A stretch of 64,000 nucleotides of DNA from Peptostreptococcus russellii (lineage in GTDB: Bacteria; Bacillota; Clostridia; Peptostreptococcales; Peptostreptococcaceae), in assembly GCF_003012055.1 (NCBI RefSeq), contig NZ_JYGE01000006.1, positions 62,001 through 126,000 on the forward strand, read 5' to 3'. Position numbers and translations under genes: made by a program. Positions 16,175 to 24,980 of this stretch are shown here, piece by piece. Numbering within the stretch: position 1 is the first letter of the stretch; every line of letters starts with the position of its first letter. The notes under the pieces were generated by a model that saw nothing but the letters and a program-made list of their open reading frames with translations, made no database searches and had not been told where the DNA came from.

Positions 16175-17605
16175 ATGAATATCAAGAAAAAGCTAGGTCT
16201 TGCACTTAGTATGTGCGCTGTTTTGGCAATATTATCTGGATGCGGCGAAGAAAAGAAAGCATCTGATGAGAGTAAAAATGTTGATGTAAAAGTAGCAAGC
16301 ACTCAGGAAGTGGAAGATGCCCTAAAGAGCAAAGATGGGAAAGACATTGTTCTAGATAGTAGAATAAACGATGCTTATAATGGATGGGCAGTTGAAGGAG
16401 CAAAGCGTGGAGGACACTTACCAGCTAGCTCGGACTTTTCTGCAGATTGGCTGACAAGTGAATATGACGAAAAGAACAACCTTGAAGGTAGAACAAGAGA
16501 AGAAGTATTAAATCTTACTCTAGAACAAAAAGGTTTGACAGCAGATAAAAATGTAATCGTATATGATATTAATGGCAAGGATGCAAATAAAGTTGCGAGT
16601 TATCTGATAGAAAAAGGCATCAAAAATGTAAAAACATATAATGCAAAAGAATGGATAAATGATAGTGACAAAGAGTTGGAATCATACAAAAACTATGAAC
16701 TATTAGTTGCACCAACAGTTGTAAATGAAATCGTAAAAGGAAATACTCCAGAAGGATTTACAAAAGCTAAAAATATTAAGATTTTCGATATTAGCTGGGG
16801 AGATGCAAAAGAATCAGGATACACAGAAGGACACGTTCCAAGTGCAGTTCATATAAATACAGACTCTTTTGAACCACCTAAAACAGACAAAGATGGAAAC
16901 ACTTCTTGGAGCCTAGCAGATGATAAAACATTAGAAAAGCTTATACTAGACTCAGGTATTACGGCTGATGATGCTGTAATTTGTACAAGCCCAGAACCTA
17001 TGGCTGCATCAAGATTTGCAACAATATGCTATTACTTAGGAGTAAAAGATGTAAGAGTGATGAACGGTGGACTTGTTCAGTGGAAATCTTTAGGATATGA
17101 ACTTGAAAAAGGAGAAAATAAACCAACTCCTGTAAAAGAATTCGGTGAAAAAATTCCAGCTAGACCAGAAGTAATAAACTCACTAGCTGAAATTAAAGAA
17201 ATCATGACAAGCGATGAAAAGAAAAAGGACTTTACACTAGTAGATAATAGAACTTGGGGAGAATATATAGGAGAAACTACAGGATATTCATACCACAAGA
17301 AGAAAGGTAGAATTCCAGGAGCAGTATTTGGACATGCAGGAGTGAAAAACTCTAGTTCAATGAGCTATTATAGAAATATAAATAAAACAATGAGAAATGA
17401 AAATGAAATCAAAAATATGTGGGAAGAAGATAATATAAACACTTCAAATCACTTGGCATTTATGTGTGGTAGTGGATGGAGAGCCGCAGAAATATATTGG
17501 TATTCAAGAGTTATGGGAATGGAAAACACTTCACTGTACTCATCAGGTTGGATAGATTGGTCAAATGCAAATTACCCATCAGAAATAGGAGAACCTAAAA
17601 AGTAG
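16175..17605 (+). CDS. Lipoprotein with three rhodanese domains (sulfurtransferase)
   Basis: A 476-aa exported sulfurtransferase-like protein. MNIKKKLGLALSMCAVLAIL-SGC is a lipoprotein signal with the lipobox ending at Cys23. Three rhodanese-fold repeats follow. The first (about 40-165, IVLDSRINDAYNGW) lacks a cysteine at its active loop (VYDINGKDA). The second (about 190-310) has a candidate loop ICTSPEPMAASRF. The third (about 335-470) has a clear active loop FMCGSGWRAAEIYW. It is probably anchored outside the membrane and may transfer sulfane sulfur. A small membrane protein starts 8 bases after it, so the two form an operon. Confidence 0.85.
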   Translation: MNIKKKLGLALSMCAVLAILSGCGEEKKASDESKNVDVKVASTQEVEDALKSKDGKDIVLDSRINDAYNGWAVEGAKRGGHLPASSDFSADWLTSEYDEKNNLEGRTREEVLNLTLEQKGLTADKNVIVYDINGKDANKVASYLIEKGIKNVKTYNAKEWINDSDKELESYKNYELLVAPTVVNEIVKGNTPEGFTKAKNIKIFDISWGDAKESGYTEGHVPSAVHINTDSFEPPKTDKDGNTSWSLADDKTLEKLILDSGITADDAVICTSPEPMAASRFATICYYLGVKDVRVMNGGLVQWKSLGYELEKGENKPTPVKEFGEKIPARPEVINSLAEIKEIMTSDEKKKDFTLVDNRTWGEYIGETTGYSYHKKKGRIPGAVFGHAGVKNSSSMSYYRNINKTMRNENEIKNMWEEDNINTSNHLAFMCGSGWRAAEIYWYSRVMGMENTSLYSSGWIDWSNANYPSEIGEPKK

Positions 17606-17613
17606 GAATATAG

Positions 17614-18057
17614 ATGAAAAACAGAAAAACAGCAAAATTTATAACAATACTAATAAGCATAATAAATCTATTAATAATAATTTCAATGAGATACTTGGAA
17701 AGATTAGCCTATAAAAAAGCCGGTGTAAATCACCATCTTATATTTAAAAAAGCGGAGTATACATTTAAGTATCTAACTCCTAGCAATATCAAAATATTGA
17801 CATTTTTAACTATAGGACTATTAATAGTTTTTATACTTGTACTTTTAAGAGAAATAAAAAGAAGCAACTTTATAATATTTTTACCATTGATAAATACCAT
17901 TGTAGCAGGACTTTTATTGGAGTTTTCTCTACACTCAAAATACATGGCAGGAGAGCTGATATATCCATATTGGATATTGGCGATCATACTGTGTATGATT
18001 ATTTCGCTTGTTAACTATGGGATTAATAAGATATTGTGTAGGAACAAGATTGCTTAG
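17614..18057 (+). CDS. Small multi-pass membrane protein of unknown function
   Basis: A 147-aa protein with four hydrophobic segments (about residues 8-26, 57-76, 85-105 and 112-135) joined by short Lys/Arg loops. No motif is recognised. It is 8 bases downstream of the triple-rhodanese lipoprotein and shares its terminator, so a role alongside that protein, such as sulfur handling at the membrane, is possible but only inferred. The ribosome site (GTAGGAATAT) is weak, consistent with coupling to the upstream gene. Confidence 0.7.
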   Translation: MKNRKTAKFITILISIINLLIIISMRYLERLAYKKAGVNHHLIFKKAEYTFKYLTPSNIKILTFLTIGLLIVFILVLLREIKRSNFIIFLPLINTIVAGLLLEFSLHSKYMAGELIYPYWILAIILCMIISLVNYGINKILCRNKIA

Positions 18058-18063
18058 AATTAC

Positions 18064-18100
18064 TACAGCACGGTGGGGAGACTCATCGTGCTGTATTTTT
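18064..18100 (+). terminator. Rho-independent terminator
   Basis: TACAGCACG (18064-18072) pairs with CGTGCTGTA (18087-18095), followed by Ts. It ends the rhodanese operon. The following roughly 285 bases to 18385 are AT-rich, with an isolated AAGGAGGT-like word near 18275 that leads to no open frame, and the true AAGGAGG site of the next gene at 18371. Confidence 0.9.
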
Positions 18101-18385
18101 GTGCGGAGGGATTATAGAATAGAATTATTATTTTGCCTATATTCTGATAATAAACTATGTTAGAATATAAATTAAGAAAAGGTAAATTTTTAAAAAGATT
18201 TTAAAAGTTTATGAAATAAGAGTATCTAAAATAATAACTTTAAGAGGATAGAGTAGAATAGTTAGATTTTCTATAAGGAGGTAAAAATAAGAGGCTGAAG
18301 TTATGATATGTCTTATTAAAAAAAATAATATTTTAAAGTTGTTATTATAAAAATACTTATATATTAAAAGAAGGAGGATTTTGCT

Positions 18386-18907
18386 TTGAGTAAAATAAAA
18401 ATTTTTAGTTTGATTTTAGTTTCTGTTTTAATAATGACGGGTTGTTCTTCTGGAAATGGAAAGGTAGACTCCAATAGTGAGAAAATTTCTTCAGAAGAAG
18501 CTAGTAAAAAAAAGACTAATAGTTTAGATAAGAAAGAATATGATAAGCCAGTATATGAAGATGATAAGGTAAAAATAGTATTAAAATCGATAGGTAAAGC
18601 TCCTGAAGGAAAATATGTTTTTAATGCTGTTGATTTAATGTTTGAGGTAGAAAATAAACTAGAAGAAGACATAGCATTACAAGTAGAGTCATTATCAGTA
18701 GATGGAAAGATGGTAGATGCTTCTAACGTAGTTTCAAGTACAAATATACAGGCAAAAAAAATGGCGGATGCATATATTAGTATATCAGATGAGCATGGTT
18801 ATGAGATTCCAAAAATAAATAAGGATATTGAAGTGAATTTTAATTTATTTAGCTGGGATAACGATGATCTTAGTTATGGGTTTAAAGGAAAAACGGAGTT
18901 AGATTAA
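18386..18907 (+). CDS. Small lipoprotein, DUF4352/DUF5067-like fold
   Basis: A 173-aa exported lipoprotein starting at TTG 18386, 8 bases after AAGGAGG. The signal peptide ends in the lipobox IMTGC (Cys20). A Ser/Lys/Glu-rich linker (21-55) leads to a beta-rich domain with VFNAVDLMFEVENKLEEDI, the pattern of small immunoglobulin-like domains that describe telokin- or DUF4352-type lipoproteins ('function of a residue-poor, surface-anchored beta domain'). No enzymatic motif is seen. It has its own terminator. Confidence 0.75.
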   Translation: MSKIKIFSLILVSVLIMTGCSSGNGKVDSNSEKISSEEASKKKTNSLDKKEYDKPVYEDDKVKIVLKSIGKAPEGKYVFNAVDLMFEVENKLEEDIALQVESLSVDGKMVDASNVVSSTNIQAKKMADAYISISDEHGYEIPKINKDIEVNFNLFSWDNDDLSYGFKGKTELD

Positions 18908-18908
18908 T

Positions 18909-18938
18909 TAAAAAAAGACACTTTAAGTGTCTTTTTTT
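18909..18938 (+). terminator. Rho-independent terminator
   Basis: AAAAAGACACTT pairs with AAGTGTCTTTTTT directly after the stop codon of the lipoprotein gene; the T-run is on the plus strand. Confidence 0.9.
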
Positions 18939-19009
18939 ATGATATATATATAAATTAAGAGTCGTAAGAGTTGATAATATATAAAAAAATAATTAAAAAG
19001 GAGAACAAT

Positions 19010-19492
19010 ATGTGCAATAAACTTAATAAGTCAGATCATTATTATGGAGCATTTTTATCTAAAGTATTGGATAATGGGAATAAACCAGCTCTTATGAATA
19101 AAGATGAAGGTAGAAGTATATACAAGTTAGATACAGATAATTCACAACAGGAATATACGGTATATATGAAATATGTAACTAATAATAAGGGAGATAATCT
19201 TTGGAACTTTACTTTTACAGAAGAAAACTTAAAAGAGATAGAAGAACTTATAGACAAAGAGAATTTAATTTTTGGACTAATAGGAAGTTATAAATCTCTA
19301 AATGGAACAGAAATAGCTATAATATATAAAAATGAATTTTCTAAATGTATAGATTTTAAATGTGTTAAAAATAAAAAACAAAGAGTAAGTGTTCTTAAGA
19401 AAAAAGGAAGTAGTAAGCTATATATATATGGAACTTTTTTAGATAGAGAAAAAGCTATAGTGATAGAAAGGAACAGAATCAATGAGCTTTAA
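19010..19492 (+). CDS. Unknown 160-aa companion of a GmrSD-like gene
   Basis: I do not recognise a named family. ATG 19010 follows AAAGGAG; a longer frame from 18971 has no ribosome site. The protein starts MCNKLNKSDHYYGAFLSKVL, has no signal or membrane segment, and looks like a soluble alpha/beta protein with a conserved-looking centre (YTVYMKYVTNN, LWNFTFTEENLKEI, GTEIAIIYKNEF). The GmrSD-like gene starts 63 bases downstream on the same strand, so I infer a two-gene restriction or defence unit in which this is an accessory or regulatory subunit. Confidence 0.7.
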   Translation: MCNKLNKSDHYYGAFLSKVLDNGNKPALMNKDEGRSIYKLDTDNSQQEYTVYMKYVTNNKGDNLWNFTFTEENLKEIEELIDKENLIFGLIGSYKSLNGTEIAIIYKNEFSKCIDFKCVKNKKQRVSVLKKKGSSKLYIYGTFLDREKAIVIERNRINEL

Positions 19493-19555
19493 GGCGATAT
19501 ATGATAAAAATATATTTGTCTTTTAACGATATTTTATTTAAGGGGGGTATTATAA

Positions 19556-21580
19556 ATGCAAGCAAGTCCTATAAAGTTACTAGGATTATTAGAAGATACA
19601 AAAACAGTATTTAAAGTACCTGTTTATCAGAGAAAATATGAATGGGGAAAAGAGCAGCTTGAAAAGTATTTTTTGGATATTGAAAGAATTATAAACTCGG
19701 ATTTTAAAAAGAGACATTTTTTAGGAACGGTTGTTTATGTTCAAAATGAATTACCGGGATTGATGAAAGAGAGAGTAATTATAGATGGTCAACAAAGAAT
19801 TACGAGTACATTAATACTTTTAAAGGCTATTATGGATATATCCAAAGAGTTAGATTCAAAGGATATTAATTGGATGGAAATAAGAGATACTTATTTAATA
19901 AATCCATATGGCAGAGATGATACTGAATACAAACTTATGCCAGTGGATAAAGATAGAGAAGCATATAAAGAACTAATGAATGATAATAAAACAAACTCCA
20001 TAATTTATAGTAATTATAATGCTTGTAAAATATTTATAGAAAAATCTAAATTTGATATTAAAAGTATTTATGAAGCTTTAGGTAATATTGATGTAGTATA
20101 TATAGCATTAGATTTAAGTGAGGATCCTCAGATAATTTTTGAAAGTTTAAATTCTACGGGATTATCACTTACAGAATCTGATTTAATAAGAAATTTTATT
20201 CTAATGGGATTGGATTATACTAAACAAAGCAGTTTATATAATAATTATTGGAGAAAAATAGAGTCAATTTTACCAAATAAAATAATTTCAGAGTTTATTA
20301 GGGATTTTATAACAATGAAACAAGGAATTGTTCCTAATAAAAATAAAGTTTATGATGCATTTAAGGTATATTTTTTTGAAAATAAGTATAGTCCAGAAAG
20401 AATATTAGAAGAGCTATTAAAATATTCTTCATATTATGGAAATATAATTAACAGTAGTACAGAAGATGTTGAGGTTAATAATATACTGAATTATATAAAT
20501 ATAATAAAGAATACCGTATCTTATCCATATTTACTAAAACTATTTAATGACTATTATTTTAATAAATTAATAAAAAAAGATGAGTTTTTAGATATTTTAA
20601 GGATAATGACTTCTTATATGTATAGAAGAAGCATATGTAACATGCCTAGTAATTCCTTAAATAAAATATTTTCTAAAATGCCAAGTGAAATTGATAAAAA
20701 AATAGAAAATGGGATGGGATATGTTGACTCAGTGATTGACTATCTTATGAGTAGGTCGGGAACAGGAATTTTTCCAAGAGATGAAGAATTTAAGAAAAAC
20801 TTTTTAAATAATGATCTATATAGTAAATCAAACCGATTAGCAAAGATATTATTACATGTTTTAGAAAAAGGAATTCATAAAGAGGTTGTTAATTTAGAAA
20901 GTTTATCAGTTGAGCATATACTCCCGCAAACTTTGACAAATGAATGGAATATAGAGTTGGGGAAAAAGGCCCATGAGGTACATATGTTATATAAAAACAC
21001 AATAGGAAATTTAACTCTTACCAATTATAACTCAGAAATATCAAATAAAAGTTTTGATGAAAAAAAGAAGTATTATAATGAATCTAATATAAAGATAACA
21101 AGGGATATTAATAAGTATGAAAAATGGACAGATAAAGAAATATTAGACAGGGCAGATAAATTATTTAAAATAATAAAGAAAATATGGAATATTCCAAAGG
21201 ATAAATATAGCACTATATCAGATGAAAGGCTTTTACCTGAAGAGGAATATTCTATTAAGGAAAATATTTTAGTAACAGGATATACACCAAAAAAAATAAT
21301 AATAGATGAGGAAAGCTTTTTAGTTAGATCGTGGAAAGAAATGCTAATGACTACTTGCAAATATTTATATAATCTTGATAGTGATTTGTTTGTATCTTTA
21401 AAAAATAATCCTAGATTTAAAAAATTTATCTCTTATAAGAAAGAGAAGCTTAGGAGTCCGAAAAAGGTAAATGGGTTATATGTTGAAACTAATCATAATG
21501 CTAAAGATACATTAAGTTATATAGTTTTATTATTTGAAGAATATAAGATTGAGGATATTGTGTACTTTCAGATAAAGTGA
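19556..21580 (+). CDS. DUF262/DUF1524 (GmrSD-like) restriction protein
   Basis: A 674-aa protein of the family that includes the GmrSD type IV enzyme, which cleaves glucosylated phage DNA. The N-terminal DUF262 (ParB-like, NTP-binding) domain has VPVYQRKYEW (21-30) and the signature IIDGQQRITS (75-84), then FESLNSTGLSLTESDLIRNF. The DUF1524 His-Me nuclease domain has SVEHILPQTL (about 449-458) with the downstream Asn-rich GNLTLTNYNSEISNKSF. A C-terminal domain of about 110 residues (565-674) has no assignment. ATG 19556 follows AAGGGGGG. The substrate (which modified DNA, if any) is unknown. Confidence 0.85.
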   Translation: MQASPIKLLGLLEDTKTVFKVPVYQRKYEWGKEQLEKYFLDIERIINSDFKKRHFLGTVVYVQNELPGLMKERVIIDGQQRITSTLILLKAIMDISKELDSKDINWMEIRDTYLINPYGRDDTEYKLMPVDKDREAYKELMNDNKTNSIIYSNYNACKIFIEKSKFDIKSIYEALGNIDVVYIALDLSEDPQIIFESLNSTGLSLTESDLIRNFILMGLDYTKQSSLYNNYWRKIESILPNKIISEFIRDFITMKQGIVPNKNKVYDAFKVYFFENKYSPERILEELLKYSSYYGNIINSSTEDVEVNNILNYINIIKNTVSYPYLLKLFNDYYFNKLIKKDEFLDILRIMTSYMYRRSICNMPSNSLNKIFSKMPSEIDKKIENGMGYVDSVIDYLMSRSGTGIFPRDEEFKKNFLNNDLYSKSNRLAKILLHVLEKGIHKEVVNLESLSVEHILPQTLTNEWNIELGKKAHEVHMLYKNTIGNLTLTNYNSEISNKSFDEKKKYYNESNIKITRDINKYEKWTDKEILDRADKLFKIIKKIWNIPKDKYSTISDERLLPEEEYSIKENILVTGYTPKKIIIDEESFLVRSWKEMLMTTCKYLYNLDSDLFVSLKNNPRFKKFISYKKEKLRSPKKVNGLYVETNHNAKDTLSYIVLLFEEYKIEDIVYFQIK

Positions 21581-21596
21581 TAGGAAGTATATTAAA

Positions 21597-21695
21597 ATGA
21601 AAAATATAAAGGTTGATAATAGAGCTTATTTAGAAATCGTGTATTTAAATTTAATAAAAGAAAGAGATAATTTGATTGAAAAAATTCTTTTATAA
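21597..21695 (+). CDS. Possible small protein, 32 aa
   Basis: ATG 21597 lies about 10 bases after AGGAAG, just behind the GmrSD-like stop. The frame encodes MKNIKVDNRAYLEIVYLNLI and 12 more residues, a mixed amphipathic helix. A weak hairpin (CAAGT ... ACTTG, about 21717-21737) follows. It could be a real small partner of the restriction gene or chance; coding evidence is thin. Confidence 0.25.
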   Translation: MKNIKVDNRAYLEIVYLNLIKERDNLIEKILL

Positions 21696-21803
21696 TTCTT
21701 ATAAAAAGTTAAGTTCAAGTGAGTCAGATTTACTTGGCTTTTATGATATTAAGAAGCTTTAGTAATTCTAGTATATGTGTTTATTAAAAGAAGGGAGTTA
21801 TTT

Positions 21804-22781
21804 ATGAAAAAGTTATTATCAATAGGTCTTGGAGTTATGTTATTCATGTCTAGCATAGGAATATCAAGTGCTGATGAAAGTATCAATATCAGCAGAGTTT
21901 CTGGATATGATCGATATGAAACGGCTTTAAATGTAAGCAGGAATAATTTTGAGCATTGTGATTATGTTGTTATTGCAAGTGGTGAAATATATGCAGATGC
22001 TTTGTCTGGGGGTAGCTTGACAACTCAAACAAGATCTCCAATTTTACTTACAAAGAAAGACTATATTTCAGAGAGTGTTTTAGATGAGATTTCTAGATTA
22101 GAACCAAGTAGAATATTTTTGCTTGGTGGCGAGATGTCTATATCTAATAATGTTCTAAATAAAATAAGAAGTTATACGGGAATAGAAGCTGAAAGAATCT
22201 CTGGGCAAAATAGATCAGAGACAAATGCCAAAATAAATGAGTTAAGAACAGATTTATTTATGGGTGAGTATGAAGTAACTAGTAATAACTTTGTTTATGT
22301 AGATGGTTATAATTTTTATGACTCTTTATATGCAGCTCCTTATATAGGATATGGCACTGGACAGCCTATCTCATATCTTGTATTGAACAATGGTCCACTC
22401 AGAGAATCAGAATTTGACAGATCTATTCTATATTCAATAGGAGACTTTCAAATAATTAAAGATGATCCAAGAGAGCCGATCGAATTTCATTTAAATACAA
22501 AGGGAAGAAATAGGTATGAGTCATCAACTTTAATTGCTGAGCAATATGGCTTTAATGTTGATACGGCAATACTAGTAAGTGGAGAGGATTATCCAGATGG
22601 ACTAAGTGCATCATCTTTGGTGGCTTTATATCATGCACCAGTATTGTTAACACCTAAGAATAGGTTAGATTATTCAACTAGAGAATATATAAAAAAGGCT
22701 GGTATAGAGAATATAATTATAGTCGGTGGCGAAAAGTCAGTATCAAAAAATATAGAAAATGAACTAAGAAGTATATATTAG
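21804..22781 (+). CDS. Cell-wall-binding repeat 2 (CWB2) surface protein
   Basis: A 325-aa secreted protein that attaches non-covalently to the cell wall. ATG 21804 follows GAAGGGAG; the frame extends upstream to 21777 without a better site. After a signal peptide (about residues 1-24, cleaved after SSA) the whole protein consists of three CWB2 repeats: one beginning RVSGYDRYETALNVS, a divergent one beginning RISGQNRSETNAK, and one beginning KGRNRYESSTLIAEQYG; each ends near an IFLLGGE / IIIVGGEKSVS motif. No catalytic or adhesive domain is present, so it is an anchor-only protein. Its close relative follows downstream. Confidence 0.9.
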   Translation: MKKLLSIGLGVMLFMSSIGISSADESINISRVSGYDRYETALNVSRNNFEHCDYVVIASGEIYADALSGGSLTTQTRSPILLTKKDYISESVLDEISRLEPSRIFLLGGEMSISNNVLNKIRSYTGIEAERISGQNRSETNAKINELRTDLFMGEYEVTSNNFVYVDGYNFYDSLYAAPYIGYGTGQPISYLVLNNGPLRESEFDRSILYSIGDFQIIKDDPREPIEFHLNTKGRNRYESSTLIAEQYGFNVDTAILVSGEDYPDGLSASSLVALYHAPVLLTPKNRLDYSTREYIKKAGIENIIIVGGEKSVSKNIENELRSIY

Positions 22782-22840
22782 AATAGAAAATAACAATTTT
22801 TAAAAAAGAAACTATGAATAGTTATGTATAGCTAAAAAAG

Positions 22841-22872
22841 CAATCCCCATATAAAATTTTATATGGGGATTG
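22841..22872. repeat. Perfect 32-base palindrome between the CWB2 genes
   Basis: CAATCCCCATATAAAA is followed at once by its exact reverse complement. The 16-bp arms are perfect, but no T-run follows on either strand. It may terminate transcription of the first CWB2 gene or serve as a protein-binding or processing site. The rest of the spacer (22782-23017) is AT-rich promoter-like sequence. Confidence 0.8.
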
Positions 22873-23017
22873 AGTAATATAAAAAGTAGAGTTATAAAGA
22901 TGCTTTCTATAAAATATTATTTTTCTGAATATTCAAAGTAATTAAAGTGTGCTACAATAAAATTAAAGTTATTGTAAAATTAAGTTATTATTAAGTTATT
23001 TAAGAAGGGAGTTATTT

Positions 23018-24079
23018 ATGAAAAAGTTATTATCAATAGGTCTTGGAGTTATGCTATTTATGTCTAGCATAGGAATATCAAGTGCTAATGAAAGCATCAA
23101 TATCAGCAGAGTTTCTGGATATGACAGATATGAAACGGCGGTCAATGCCAATAAGAAATTTATGGATCATGCAAACGGTAACCTAGCAGTAATAAGTAGT
23201 GGAAGTGATTTTAAAACTGCTCTATATGCAAGCCATATGGCATCTGCCTTGAAGGTTCCTTATTTTGTAAACCCTAAGCATGGAGTTAGAACGGATATAT
23301 TAAATGAAATGCAAAGATTAAATGTCAGTAGAGTCTATGTGGTAGGTGATTACAAAGTGCTAGATAGAAGCGTGGACAATACATTGAAATCTAAAGGAAT
23401 GAAGCTTCAAAGATTTTATGAAAGATACGAAGCCCTAGAAAATGGGGCTTACTATAAAAGTACTTTAAGCGAACAAGTAGATATGGCAATAATTAATACT
23501 TTTTTTCCAGATGATCTAATTAGAGGTGTTTTCTCAAATGCAATTGCTATAAATGACAATAAATTCCCTGATCTACTTTCTTCCATACCGCTAACATCTG
23601 AATTGGCAAGCAAATATTTTAAATACATAGTAAATCCTGAAGAGCTGTATGTAGGAATGAATATAGATGAAGGGGCTAATCACTATATGAATATTGGTGG
23701 ACATAATTCTGTTTCAGCAAAATACAATATAGCTGAGTATATAAATGATGATTTTATAAAAACCGATAAAAATAGAATCTATGGACAAAATAGATATGAA
23801 ACAGCAGTAGAAGTCGCCAAAGGATACAAAACTTATTTAAATAAAGATATAAAAACAATAGTGTTGGTAAATGGCGAAGATTACCCAGATGCTTTATCGT
23901 CAAGTTTAGTAGCAACTCAAAATGATGGAGCAGTCTTGCTTACTCAATCGAATAAACTAAATAAAGATACAGCTAAATATATCAAGGATAGCGGAATAAA
24001 AAATATAATCATAGTCGGTGGTGAAAAGTCAGTATCAAAGAGTGTAGAAAATGAATTAAGAAATTTGTATTTAAAATAA
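23018..24079 (+). CDS. Second CWB2 surface protein
   Basis: A 353-aa secreted cell-wall-anchored protein and tandem paralogue of the preceding gene. Its first roughly 135 bases of coding and ribosome-site sequence are nearly identical to those of its neighbour, giving the same signal peptide and RVSGYDRYETA start. The centre (about residues 40-235) has diverged strongly and the CWB2 pattern there is weak. The C-terminal repeat is good (RIYGQNRYETAVEVAKGYK to IIIVGGEKSVSKSVENELR). As in its neighbour, no effector domain is seen. ATG 23018 follows GAAGGGAG. Confidence 0.9.
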   Translation: MKKLLSIGLGVMLFMSSIGISSANESINISRVSGYDRYETAVNANKKFMDHANGNLAVISSGSDFKTALYASHMASALKVPYFVNPKHGVRTDILNEMQRLNVSRVYVVGDYKVLDRSVDNTLKSKGMKLQRFYERYEALENGAYYKSTLSEQVDMAIINTFFPDDLIRGVFSNAIAINDNKFPDLLSSIPLTSELASKYFKYIVNPEELYVGMNIDEGANHYMNIGGHNSVSAKYNIAEYINDDFIKTDKNRIYGQNRYETAVEVAKGYKTYLNKDIKTIVLVNGEDYPDALSSSLVATQNDGAVLLTQSNKLNKDTAKYIKDSGIKNIIIVGGEKSVSKSVENELRNLYLK

Positions 24080-24101
24080 ATCATTAAGAGGTAAATAAGT
24101 C

Positions 24102-24650
24102 ATGAGAAAAGTAGTGTTGTTTATAGCAATGAGTTTAGATGGTTATATAGCAGATAATAGTGGCAATGTCGATTGGTTGGCAGGTGAAGACCCAAACGCA
24201 GAAGGATCTGATTCATATGAGAAGTTTGTGGAGACAGTAGATACTGTTGTGATGGGATATAAAACATACAATCAGATAGTTACGGAGCTATCTCCAGATG
24301 AGTGGGTATATCAGGGTATGACCAGTTATGTTATCACTCATAGAGATATTAAATCAGATTCAGATGATATAATATTTGTTGGTGAATTTCCTTCTGATTT
24401 AATTAGAAAAATCAGAAAAGAAGAAGGTAAGGATGTTTGGATATGTGGAGGAGCGAGTGTCGTTCAAGATCTAGTGGCAAGCAACTTGATAGATGAGTAT
24501 AGAATATCTATTATTCCTACTATTTTGGGTGAGGGAATATCCCTATTTGGAAATGGTAAGGAAAAAATAGATCTGAGCCTAACAAAGACAGAGACAGATA
24601 ATGGAATTATTGAGCTAATATATAGGAAAAGAGACTCTATATCTAAATAA
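24102..24650 (+). CDS. Dihydrofolate-reductase-fold protein (RibD C-terminal type)
   Basis: A 182-aa NAD(P)H-binding reductase of the YwjB/YyaP kind. MRKVVLFIAMSLDGYIADNSG is the DHFR-fold first strand and loop; TVVMGYKTYNQIV and KDVWICGGASVVQDLVASNLIDEYRISIIPTILGEGISLF are the conserved cofactor-binding segments. Such proteins are reductases of uncertain substrate, not usually the essential FolA. It starts 22 bases after the CWB2 gene behind AAGAGGT. Functional detail cannot be inferred. Confidence 0.88.
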   Translation: MRKVVLFIAMSLDGYIADNSGNVDWLAGEDPNAEGSDSYEKFVETVDTVVMGYKTYNQIVTELSPDEWVYQGMTSYVITHRDIKSDSDDIIFVGEFPSDLIRKIRKEEGKDVWICGGASVVQDLVASNLIDEYRISIIPTILGEGISLFGNGKEKIDLSLTKTETDNGIIELIYRKRDSISK

Positions 24651-24701
24651 ATTCCGAAATCTATGATAAAAAATATAGTATAAGAATAAGGTTTTATTTA
24701 T

Positions 24702-24833
24702 ATGATAGATAGTTTTTATTTTGAACTAGATAAAAAGGTCGACTTGATTGTGCTATATCAATTGTTAAAAATGATATCAAGAGTAGGTAGTTTTTATAGA
24801 AAATATTCTATGAAGACAGATTATCAAAAATAA
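24702..24833 (+). CDS. Possible small protein, 43 aa
   Basis: ATG 24702 opens a frame beginning MIDSFYFELDKKVDLIVLYQ with a Lys/Tyr-rich tail and ends 12 bases before a strong terminator at 24846. The ribosome site is weak (AAGG, 10 bases upstream). Its placement before a terminator is the only argument for it. The rest of the 24651-24980 gap shows nothing else. Confidence 0.3.
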   Translation: MIDSFYFELDKKVDLIVLYQLLKMISRVGSFYRKYSMKTDYQK

Positions 24834-24845
24834 TATAAATTGGTT

Positions 24846-24878
24846 AAAGATGTTGAGTAATTGCTCAACATCTTTTTT
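24846..24878 (+). terminator. Rho-independent terminator
   Basis: AAAGATGTTGAG, loop TAATTG, CTCAACATCTTT followed by Ts. It insulates the three-gene module that starts at 24981 from the DHFR-like gene. Confidence 0.9.
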
Positions 24879-24980
24879 ATTCTCAAAAATCAGAAGTATT
24901 TAATAGATTTTGCCCAAGTCTACGGAGCGTGGATTGTTTATATTCTTCAAAATCTTATAATAGAATGTGAGGTGAGATTA

